Below are positions 1-6,161 of a stretch of DNA of 32,461 bases, in pieces. The notes beneath the pieces were generated by a model. That model saw only the letters and a list, made by a program, of their open reading frames with translations, did no database searches and was not told where the DNA came from. Position numbers and translations under genes: made by a program. Numbering within the stretch: the stretch's first letter is position 1; the number at the start of each line of letters is the position of its first letter. The DNA is from Candidatus Omnitrophota bacterium (GTDB lineage Bacteria; Omnitrophota; Gorgyraeia; Aquiviventales; Aquiviventaceae), in NCBI GenBank assembly GCA_016192545.1, contig JACPTX010000059.1, positions 1 through 32,461 of the forward strand, in the 5' to 3' direction.

Positions 1-2
1 GG

Positions 3-1073
3 CTGCCGGCGGCGTTGATTGAGCGGCTGACCCTGAATGACGCGCGGCTGGATGAGATGACGGCGTCCGTCGAGGCGGTCCGGGAGCTGCCGGACCCGGT
101 CGGCGAGGTCGTGCGCAGCTGGACGCGCCCCAACGGGCTGCAGATCCGGAAGGTGCGCGTGCCGCTCGGCGTCATCGGGATCATCTACGAGTCGCGCCCC
201 AACGTGACCAGCGACTGCGCCTCGCTGTGCCTCAAGAGCGGCAACGCGGTCATCCTCCGGGGCGGGTCCGAGTCGTTCCGCTCCAACGAAGCGATCCGCG
301 CGGCCCTGCAGTCCGCATTGGCCGAAAGCCGCCTGCCGGCGGGGGCGGTCAGCACGATTCCCACCGCGGACCGCGCCGGGGTGGATCTCATGCTGCAGCT
401 CGACGCCTACATCAACGTCATCATCCCGCGTGGCGGGGAAGCCCTCATCAACAAGATCGTCGGGCAGTCACGGATTCCGGTCATCAGGCATGCCAAGGGC
501 GTGTGCCACGTCTACGTGGACGAGCAGGCGGATCCGGCCATGGCCGAGGAGGTGGCGTTCAACGCGAAGTGCCAGCGCCCGGCGACCTGCAACGCGATGG
601 AGACCCTGCTGGTCCATCAGCGCATCGCCCCCCGCTTCCTGCCGGCGATGGTCAGGCGGTTCCAGCAGGCCGGGGTCGAGGTCCGCGGCTGTCCCCGGAC
701 CCAGGCGCTGGTGCCGGGGATCACGCCCGCGACGGAGGAAGATTGGACCACGGAGTATCTCGACCTGATCCTCTCGGTCCGGGTGGTGGGCTCGCTGGAG
801 GAGGCGGTCGACCACATCGCCCGCTACGGCTCGGCCCACTCCGACGCGATTGTGACCGCCGATGAGGCGGCCGCGCAGCGGTTCGTCCGGGACGTCGACT
901 CGGCCTGCGTCTACGTCAACGCCTCCACGCGGTTCACCGACGGCTTCCAGTTCGGCCTGGGCGCGGAAATCGGCATCAGCACCGACAAGCTGCACGCCCG
1001 GGGCCCCATGGGCCTCGAGGAGCTGACCAGCTACAAGTACGTCGTCATGGGTACGGGCCAACTGCGCGAGTGA
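3..1073 (+). CDS. proA: Glutamate-5-semialdehyde (gamma-glutamyl phosphate) reductase ProA, 5' end outside window
   Basis: Reduces gamma-glutamyl phosphate to glutamate semialdehyde with NADPH, the second step of cytosolic proline synthesis. The frame is open to the window edge (L-P-A-A-L-I-E-R-L-T-L-N), so the first residues are missing and the TTG at 15 is not the true start. About 355 residues are present against a family length of roughly 415-420. ProA signatures are clear: PLGVIGIIYESRPNVT near the N-terminus, the RPATCNAMETLLV block with the catalytic cysteine at codon 588-590, and the C-terminal FGLGAEIGIST followed by ARGPMGLEELTSYKY. nadD follows after 127 nt that hold an inverted repeat. 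A proA-nadD-rsfS neighbourhood is common in bacteria; here corA and others sit between nadD and rsfS. Confidence 0.95.
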   Translation: MPAALIERLTLNDARLDEMTASVEAVRELPDPVGEVVRSWTRPNGLQIRKVRVPLGVIGIIYESRPNVTSDCASLCLKSGNAVILRGGSESFRSNEAIRAALQSALAESRLPAGAVSTIPTADRAGVDLMLQLDAYINVIIPRGGEALINKIVGQSRIPVIRHAKGVCHVYVDEQADPAMAEEVAFNAKCQRPATCNAMETLLVHQRIAPRFLPAMVRRFQQAGVEVRGCPRTQALVPGITPATEEDWTTEYLDLILSVRVVGSLEEAVDHIARYGSAHSDAIVTADEAAAQRFVRDVDSACVYVNASTRFTDGFQFGLGAEIGISTDKLHARGPMGLEELTSYKYVVMGTGQLRE

Positions 1074-1088
1074 TGGAAAACACATTCG

Positions 1089-1204
1089 TCATCTGGCGGG
1101 GCCTGCCGCTGCGCGACCCCACCGTCCGTCCTCGTCCGCCACAGATCGCGGCGGACCTGCGGGCGGGCGGCGGGGGCCCCCGCTCCGCGTCACCCGCCAG
1201 ATGA
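1089..1204. repeat. Inverted-repeat element between proA and nadD; right arm contains the nadD start codon
   Basis: Perfect 12-bp arms TCATCTGGCGGG (1089-1100) and CCCGCCAGATGA (1193-1204) enclose about 92 nt with its own secondary structure (GTCCGCC/GGCGGAC and GGGGGCCCCC). The right arm ends in the ATG of nadD. It looks like the junction hairpins at 1774-1876 and 8075-8138, but no direct ATGA repeat is seen on its left side, so common origin is less certain. No Shine-Dalgarno lies before nadD, so pairing of the arms would hide the start codon. Confidence 0.7.
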
Positions 1205-1773
1205 GGCGACTTGGCATCTTGGGGGGCACGTTTAATCCGATTCACCTCGGGCACCTGCTTCTGGCGGAATGCGCCCGCGAGCAGTATGCGCTCGACCAGG
1301 TCTGGTTCATGCCCACCGCCGTCCCGCCGCACAAATCCGCCCGCAGGCTCCTCGACGCGCGGCACCGCCTCGCCATGGTCCGCCTGGCGGTCCGGGGGCA
1401 TCCGGCCTTTCGCGCCTCGGATTTGGAGTTGCAGCTCGGCGGCGTCTCGTATACCATCAGAACGATTCACGCGCTTCGGCGGCGGGTTCCGGGGGCGCGG
1501 CTGTTCTATCTGGTGGGCGCGGATCTGCTGGCGGTGGAGTGGCATCGGATGGACGCCTTGCGGCGGCTCTGCACCTTTGCGGCGGCGGGCCGTCCGGGAC
1601 ACGCGATGCGCCGTGTCGCCGGGATGCGGCGGATCGCGATGCCGCAGGTGGACGTGTCCTCCTCGATGATCCGCGGGCGGATCCGCCGGGGACAGTCCAT
1701 CCGGTACCTGGTGCCTGACGCCGTGGCCCGGTATATCGCCCGTCACCGCCTCTACCAAGGAGCCGGCCGATGA
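1201..1773 (+). CDS. nadD: Nicotinate-nucleotide adenylyltransferase NadD
   Basis: Transfers AMP from ATP to nicotinate mononucleotide to give deamido-NAD in cytosolic NAD synthesis. The 190-residue protein has the normal length. It opens with the nucleotidyltransferase motif GGTFNPIHLGH (residues 8-18) carrying the HxGH signature. PTAVPPHK follows, and the second signature SSSMIRGRI lies near residue 155 (family ISSTxIR). The ATG at 1201 is chosen because the conserved motif starts seven residues later; no good ribosome-binding site precedes it, and the codon lies in the right arm of an inverted repeat. The TGA at 1771-1773 abuts the palindromic element that separates nadD from corA. Confidence 0.95.
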   Translation: MRRLGILGGTFNPIHLGHLLLAECAREQYALDQVWFMPTAVPPHKSARRLLDARHRLAMVRLAVRGHPAFRASDLELQLGGVSYTIRTIHALRRRVPGARLFYLVGADLLAVEWHRMDALRRLCTFAAAGRPGHAMRRVAGMRRIAMPQVDVSSSMIRGRIRRGQSIRYLVPDAVARYIARHRLYQGAGR

Positions 1774-1876
1774 TCCCACGCCCTGCTGGGTTTCGCCGTC
1801 CTACAGTCCAACCATCGCCGAAGGCGAAACGTCCCGCCATGACGGGACGGCCTTCGGCCTACCAGCAGGGCGTGGG
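1774..1876. repeat. Junction palindromic element nadD/corA, 103 bp, flanked by direct ATGA repeats
   Basis: The outer arms ATCCCACGCCCTGCTGG (1773-1789) and CCAGCAGGGCGTGGGAT (1862-1878) are perfect complements (17 bp). Inside, GCCGAAGGC (1817-1825) pairs with GCCTTCGGC (1850-1858), and CGTCCCG (1830-1836) pairs with CGGGACG (1843-1849); TTTCGCC/GGCGAAA is an alternative pairing. The nadD stop is in the ATGA at 1770-1773 and the corA start in the ATGA at 1877-1880. Removing the 103 bp and one ATGA would restore a 4-nt stop/start overlap. Insertion with a 4-bp target duplication is inferred from this. Confidence 0.8.
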
Positions 1877-2842
1877 ATGATTCGGTCCTACCGCTATCAC
1901 CCGACCGGAGAGCTGGAGTGGAACATCCCTGCGGAGCGCTTCCGGGAGGCCCTGGCGGATCCCCAGAGCCTCCTGTGGGTGGACATCGAGGATCCGGAAG
2001 ACGCCGAGATCGAGCTCCTGCTGGAGGTCTTCGATCTGCATCCGCTGACGGTCGAAGACTGCATCATGCCCAACGTCCGCCCGAAGATCGAGGAGTTCGA
2101 CCGCTACCTCTTCGTCGTGCTGCAGGGCCTGAAGCGCAACGACGCCAAGCGCCTCACCCCGACCGAGGTCGATTTCTGCATCGGCCGGAACTTCCTCGTG
2201 ACGGTGCGCTCGGAACGGATGAAAGTCCTGGACGAAGAGTGCATCCGGGTCGAGAAGAAGTCCCCCGTCATCAAGCGGGGAGCGGACTTCCTCTTCTATT
2301 CGATCGCGGACTCGCTCATTGACAGCTATTTTCCGATCCTCGACGAGGTGGAGGCGAGGGTGGATGAGCTGGAGACCCGGCTGCTGGCGGATTCCACGCA
2401 GGCGACGGTGAGCGCGCTGCTGGACGTGTATGGCGAGCTCATGATCCTGCGCCGGACCCTGGCGCCGCACCGGGAGATCCTCAGCCGATTCAACCGCGGG
2501 GACCTGCCGTTCATCACGCCCGCCAACGCCATCTACTTCCGCGACATCTACGACCACCTCCTGCGGATGAGCGATCTGGTGGATGCCTGCCGCGAGGTCA
2601 CGACGATGTCGCTGGAGGCCTACGCGACCATCGTGTCCAACCGGCTCAACGAGATCATGAAGACGCTGACGGCCATCGCCACGCTGGCCCTGCCGCTGAT
2701 CGTCGTGACCGGGATCTACGGGATGAATTTCTCCGAGCATCCGGAGCTGGGGCCGCGCTGGATCTACCATGTCTTTTCGGCAGGGATGCTGCTGGCCCTG
2801 CCGGTGATGGCGTGGGCCTTCCGCAAAAACCGATGGTTGTAG
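1877..2842 (+). CDS. corA: CorA-family magnesium/divalent cation channel
   Basis: Inner-membrane pentameric Mg2+ (or Co2+/Ni2+) channel. The 321-residue protein has the usual layout: a large soluble N-terminal domain, a long helical stalk (EVEARVDELETRLL region, then about residues 200-260), and two C-terminal membrane helices around residues 262-280 and 297-315. The YGMN selectivity signature lies at 281-284, followed by the loop FSEHPELGP and a basic tail RKNRW. The start codon at 1877 is made jointly by the last base pair of the palindromic arm and the flanking ATGA. An AGGG about six bases upstream could serve as ribosome-binding site but is base-paired in the hairpin. The next gene overlaps by 10 bp. 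Confidence 0.93.
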   Translation: MIRSYRYHPTGELEWNIPAERFREALADPQSLLWVDIEDPEDAEIELLLEVFDLHPLTVEDCIMPNVRPKIEEFDRYLFVVLQGLKRNDAKRLTPTEVDFCIGRNFLVTVRSERMKVLDEECIRVEKKSPVIKRGADFLFYSIADSLIDSYFPILDEVEARVDELETRLLADSTQATVSALLDVYGELMILRRTLAPHREILSRFNRGDLPFITPANAIYFRDIYDHLLRMSDLVDACREVTTMSLEAYATIVSNRLNEIMKTLTAIATLALPLIVVTGIYGMNFSEHPELGPRWIYHVFSAGMLLALPVMAWAFRKNRWL

Positions 2843-3849
2843 TCCCACCGCTGGTCATCGCGCTGGCGGCGCTCTTGTGCGTGTCCGCGGTGTTGTCCCT
2901 CACCGAGGCGTCGTTCCTTGCGGTCAACAAGGTGCGCCTCCGCCACCTCATGCAGCGGGGCAATCCCGCGGCCAGGCTGGTCTACCACCTCCTGACCCGG
3001 CTCGACCGGCTGATTGTGACGATCCTGGTCGGCAACAACCTGGTGAACGTCATCATCACCGTGGTGGGCACGGTGCTGTTCGTCGAGCTCCTGGGGGTGC
3101 GTCGTGGGCCGCTCGCCGCGACGGTCGCCATCACGGTGCTGCTGCTGGTGTTTGCTGAAATCACGCCAAAGTTGTTTGCGGCGACCCATGCCGACCGTGT
3201 CGCCCTCATCCTGGCCCGGCCCAGCCAATGGCTGATTCTTCTCATGCGCCCGCTCGTCTGGCTGTTCACCGGCGTCAGCCAGACGATCCTCCGCCTGCTG
3301 GGGGAGCGGAGGCTCGCGCGCTCGCCGCTGGTGACCGAGGAGGAGCTGAAGGTGATGATCGAGATGGGGCGGGAAGCCGGCGTCGTCGCGGAGCATGAGC
3401 TGCGGATGCTCCATCGGATCTTCGAGTTCGACGACACCCTCGTGCGGGACGTGATGGTCCCTCGGGAGGCCATCGCGGGCGTCAACATCAGCGAGCCGCC
3501 TGAGGCCGCGCTCGATCTCTTCATCGAAGAAGGGCACTCCCGGATTCCGGTCTATCGGGACTCCATCGATCAGATCGAGGGGATCATCTATGCCCGCGAC
3601 CTCCTGGCGGTCTGGCGGCATCAGGGCTTGTTCGTCTTGCCGGACCTCATCCGGCCGGCCTACCTCGTGCCGGAGACCACGCGCGTGGCCCAGCTCCTGA
3701 GCGATTTTCAGCGGCTGAAGGTTCAGATCGCCGTGGTCCAGGACGCCAAGCAGGCGACCGTCGGCCTGGTGACGCTGGAAGATCTCCTCGAGGAAATTGT
3801 CGGCGAGATCCGGGAGGACATCCGGGGGACCGGTGCGCGGCGGGGTTGA
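2833..3849 (+). CDS. CNNM transmembrane / CBS-pair protein (CorC/HlyC family), lacking the C-terminal CorC_HlyC domain
   Basis: A membrane protein of the CNNM/CorC family linked to Mg2+ or divalent cation export. Residues 1 to about 170 form a DUF21/CNNM domain with several hydrophobic helices, the motif LTEASF, and AEITPK. A CBS pair follows (about 195-330) with VRDVMVPREAI, EEGHSRIPVYRD and the ending VTLEDLLEEIVGEIRED. At 338 residues it stops just after the CBS pair, so the usual C-terminal CorC_HlyC domain is absent. The ATG at 2833 is chosen because it begins the first hydrophobic segment and overlaps the corA end by 10 bp, as in an operon. Placement beside corA supports a role in Mg2+ homeostasis. 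Confidence 0.88.
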   Translation: MVVVPPLVIALAALLCVSAVLSLTEASFLAVNKVRLRHLMQRGNPAARLVYHLLTRLDRLIVTILVGNNLVNVIITVVGTVLFVELLGVRRGPLAATVAITVLLLVFAEITPKLFAATHADRVALILARPSQWLILLMRPLVWLFTGVSQTILRLLGERRLARSPLVTEEELKVMIEMGREAGVVAEHELRMLHRIFEFDDTLVRDVMVPREAIAGVNISEPPEAALDLFIEEGHSRIPVYRDSIDQIEGIIYARDLLAVWRHQGLFVLPDLIRPAYLVPETTRVAQLLSDFQRLKVQIAVVQDAKQATVGLVTLEDLLEEIVGEIREDIRGTGARRG

Positions 3850-3875
3850 CAGCACCGGAAGCCCCATGCTAGTCT
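3846..3875 (+). promoter_or_regulatory. Putative sigma-70-type promoter for the zinc-ribbon gene and rsfS
   Basis: A consensus -35 TTGACA (3846-3851) overlaps the stop codon of the CNNM gene. After 18 bp comes an extended -10, TGCTAGTCT (3867-3875). The transcript would start about 50 nt before the small zinc-ribbon gene. Read from sequence only. Confidence 0.5.
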
Positions 3876-3933
3876 TGAACGGTCGTGTCGGCCCTGGAGT
3901 GACGCGGAGTTCGTGCAACCAACAGGAGGATGG

Positions 3934-4074
3934 ATGGACGCGTACTGCGTGAAATGCAAGGGCAAGAAGGAAATGAAGGACGCGCAGAAGGTCAAGATGA
4001 AGAACGGCCGGTCGGCCATGAAGGGGCGCTGCCCGGACTGCGGGACCGGGCTCTACCGGATTATGAAGGCTTGA
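3934..4074 (+). CDS. Small zinc-ribbon protein, DUF5679-like (46 aa)
   Basis: A 46-residue gene in a different frame from the longer open frame that also covers this stretch. It has two CxxC pairs, C5-V-K-C8 and C33-P-D-C36, separated by a basic stretch rich in lysine and methionine, and ends L-Y-R-I-M-K-A. The pattern AYCVKCK...CPxCGTxLYRI matches small zinc-ribbon proteins of the DUF5679 type, whose function is unknown; nucleic-acid binding is a guess from charge. AGGAGG at 3924-3929 lies four bases before this ATG, and a promoter is visible just upstream. Its TGA overlaps the TTG start proposed for rsfS (TTGA). Confidence 0.8.
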   Translation: MDAYCVKCKGKKEMKDAQKVKMKNGRSAMKGRCPDCGTGLYRIMKA

Positions 4075-4472
4075 CCCTCCTCCCTGAAGGGCTGGCACGG
4101 CTTGCGGCGCAGGCCGCCATCGCCAAACTCGCGGAGGATGTGGTGGTGATGGACCTCAGGAGCCTGTCGAGCGTGAGCGACTTCTTCGTGCTGGCGACTG
4201 CCGCAAGCCGGCGGCAGCTCCGGGCGATTGTGGAGGACATCGACGGCGCCCTGCGTCGGGAAGGGCGGCGGGTCCGGCACGTGGAAGGATTGGACGCGGC
4301 TGCCGCCGGACGGGCGGCCCACGAACCCAGCGCCTTTGCGTGGGTCCTGATGGATTGCGGAAGTCTGGTCGTGCACCTGTTCACGCCTCCTGCCCGCGAG
4401 TTTTATCAACTCGAGCGCCTGTGGGGTGATGCCCCGCAGGTTCCCCTTGACCCGCTCCCCGCAAGGCAGTAA
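4071..4472 (+). CDS. rsfS: Ribosomal silencing factor RsfS
   Basis: RsfS binds ribosomal protein uL14 and blocks subunit joining when nutrients are scarce. The 133-residue product carries the family blocks AEDVVVMDLRSLSSVSDFFV, then LVVHLFTPPAREFYQLERLWGDAP. The frame is open upstream to an ATG at 3930, but that stretch is the out-of-frame shadow of the zinc-ribbon gene and reads as low-complexity G/E/R sequence, so the TTG at 4071 (overlapping the preceding TGA) is preferred. An extra segment (about DAAAAGRAAHEPSAF) precedes AWVLMDCG where most homologues are shorter; a weak GCCGCC/GGCGGC inverted repeat lies there. argS follows after 27 nt. Confidence 0.88.
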   Translation: MTLLPEGLARLAAQAAIAKLAEDVVVMDLRSLSSVSDFFVLATAASRRQLRAIVEDIDGALRREGRRVRHVEGLDAAAAGRAAHEPSAFAWVLMDCGSLVVHLFTPPAREFYQLERLWGDAPQVPLDPLPARQ

Positions 4473-4499
4473 GTCGTCACGTCTGGGCTGACCGTCTCG

Positions 4500-6161
4500 A
4501 TGCAGCTGATCGATCAACTGAACACCGTTCTCCGGCAGGCGGTTGGCGCGTGCGAGCCGTCGGCACCGACGGACTCGCTGCGCTGGGACGTCCCCAAGGA
4601 TCCCTCCTTCGGGGATCTGTCCTGCCCGGTGGCGTTCAGGCTGGCCTCCGGCCTTCGGAAGGCGCCTCTCCAGGTTGCGGAGCAGCTGGTCGCGGCGCTG
4701 CAGGACGCCGTGCACGGCTCGCGCGCGAGCCGCTGGGTGGACCGCCTGGAAGCCAAAAGCGGGTTCGTGAATCTCTTCCTGTCTCAGCAGGCCCTGCGGC
4801 AGATCCTGGCGCACATCCTCCGCAGCCGCGGGCGCTACGGCACCAGCCGGCTGGGAGCCGGGCGGTCGGTGCTGGTCGAATTTGTCAGCGCCAATCCCAC
4901 TGGCCCCTTGAGCGTCGCGCACGGCCGGCAGGCCGCGGTCGGCGATGCGCTGGCGCGGGTGCTGCGCTCGCAGGGCTGGCGCGTGACCACGGAGTTCTAT
5001 CTCAATGACGTGGGCCGGCAGGTGGAGCTGCTGGGCGCGTCGCTGCGCGCCCGGTATCTCGAACAGCTGGGACAGCCCACGCCCATCCCGGAAGGCGGGT
5101 ATCAGGGGCCGTATCTCGTTGAGAGCGCTGGGAACCTGGTTCGAGCACAGCAGGACACGCTGCGAGACAGAGAATTGAAGTGGTTTATCAAGACGGCCAG
5201 AGAGGAGCAACTGGCCGTCATCAAGGACGACCTGAAGCATTTCGGACTGGTGTTTGACTCATGGGTCAGCCAAGAGGACGACCTCGAACGGCCCGGCAAA
5301 GTGGATGTGGTGCTGGAACAGCTCAAGGCCAGAGGCGTCCTGTATGACGCCGAGGGGGCCACGTGGTTCGCCTCCACCAAGTTCGGCGACGACAAGGACC
5401 GGGTGGTGCGCAAGCAGTCCGGCGAGCTGACCTACCTGGCGCCGGACATCGCCTACCACGAGCAGAAATTCCGGCGGGGCTACGACCGGCTCATCAACCT
5501 CTGGGGCCCGGACCATCACGGCTACATCGCGCGCCTCAAGGCGGCGGTGACCGCGCTCGGCCTGCCGGCGGACCGGCTCACCGTCAAAATCGTCCAGTTG
5601 GTCACCCTCTCGCGCCACGGCACGGTGGTGCCGATGTCCAAGCGCGAGGGCGAGTACGTGAAGTTCCGCGACGTGCTCGACGAAGCCGGCGTGGACGCGA
5701 CGAGGTTCTTCTACCTCATGCGCACGATGGATAGCCATCTCGATTTCGACCTGGACCTGGCCACCTCCCAGTCCAACGAGAACCCGGTCTACTACGTCCA
5801 GTACGCCCACGCCCGCATCTGGAGCATCCTGGGCTATGCCAGGCGGCAGCTGCCGTGGTTCACGCGGCTCGGGAGCGCGAACCTCGCGCTCCTCGGAGAG
5901 CCGGAGGAACGCCTCCTGCTGCGGCACCTGTTTCAGTTCCCGATGGTCGCCGCCGCGTGCGCCCAGGCGCTTGAGCCGCACGGTCTGACCGTCTATCTGC
6001 AGAAACTCGCCGAGCTCTTCCACGTCTTCTACACCAAGCACCGCGTCATCGGGGAGGACGTCGCGCGCTCCCGCGCCCGCCTGGAGCTGATCCGCGCGGC
6101 CCGCTGGGTGATCGAGAACGGGCTGGGATTATTGGGGGTCGCCGCGCCCAAGCGGATGTGA
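4500..6161 (+). CDS. argS: Arginyl-tRNA synthetase ArgS
   Basis: Class I synthetase that charges tRNA-Arg in the cytosol. The 553-residue protein is near full length. The N-terminal additional domain (about 1-110) contains DPSFGDLSCPVAFRLA and SGFVNLFLS. The nucleotide-binding motif is SANPTGPLSVAHGRQ: the usual H-x-G-H is replaced by S138-V-A-H141, a variant of the HIGH signature. The KMSKS equivalent is M379-S-K-R, in VPMSKREGEYVKFRD. The C-terminal DALR anticodon-binding domain spans about 430-553 (YYVQYAHARIWSIL to the end). ATG at 4500; its stop overlaps the GTG start of mfd. A GC-rich 18-bp palindrome at 4715-4732 is discussed among rejected items. Confidence 0.95.
   Translation: MQLIDQLNTVLRQAVGACEPSAPTDSLRWDVPKDPSFGDLSCPVAFRLASGLRKAPLQVAEQLVAALQDAVHGSRASRWVDRLEAKSGFVNLFLSQQALRQILAHILRSRGRYGTSRLGAGRSVLVEFVSANPTGPLSVAHGRQAAVGDALARVLRSQGWRVTTEFYLNDVGRQVELLGASLRARYLEQLGQPTPIPEGGYQGPYLVESAGNLVRAQQDTLRDRELKWFIKTAREEQLAVIKDDLKHFGLVFDSWVSQEDDLERPGKVDVVLEQLKARGVLYDAEGATWFASTKFGDDKDRVVRKQSGELTYLAPDIAYHEQKFRRGYDRLINLWGPDHHGYIARLKAAVTALGLPADRLTVKIVQLVTLSRHGTVVPMSKREGEYVKFRDVLDEAGVDATRFFYLMRTMDSHLDFDLDLATSQSNENPVYYVQYAHARIWSILGYARRQLPWFTRLGSANLALLGEPEERLLLRHLFQFPMVAAACAQALEPHGLTVYLQKLAELFHVFYTKHRVIGEDVARSRARLELIRAARWVIENGLGLLGVAAPKRM

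Noticed and set aside
468-1085. Long minus-strand open frames opposite proA, corA, gatB, murA and others
   Set aside because: They mirror the codon bias of the plus-strand genes and have no family motifs or ribosome-binding sites; in GC-rich DNA such shadows are expected.
4302-4318. GCCGCC/GGCGGC repeat in rsfS as an element
   Set aside because: Six-bp arms are too short in this composition, though the protein does look slightly longer here.
3930-4472. A 180-residue rsfS starting at the ATG at 3930
   Set aside because: The first 47 codons are the out-of-frame copy of the cysteine-bearing zinc-ribbon gene and have no RsfS-like sequence; the ribosome-binding site suits the zinc-ribbon start better.
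4715-4732. Perfect 18-bp palindrome CGGCTCGCGCGCGAGCCG in argS as a further inserted element
   Set aside because: It does not share the GCCCCG...CGGGGC ends, it encodes ordinary codons (G-S-R-A-S-R) in a variable part of the protein, and such palindromes arise easily in very GC-rich coding DNA.
5189-5214. ACGGCCAG/CTGGCCGT hairpin in argS as a regulatory or inserted element
   Set aside because: It encodes the normal ArgRS segment around KTAREEQLAVIKDDL with no change in length.
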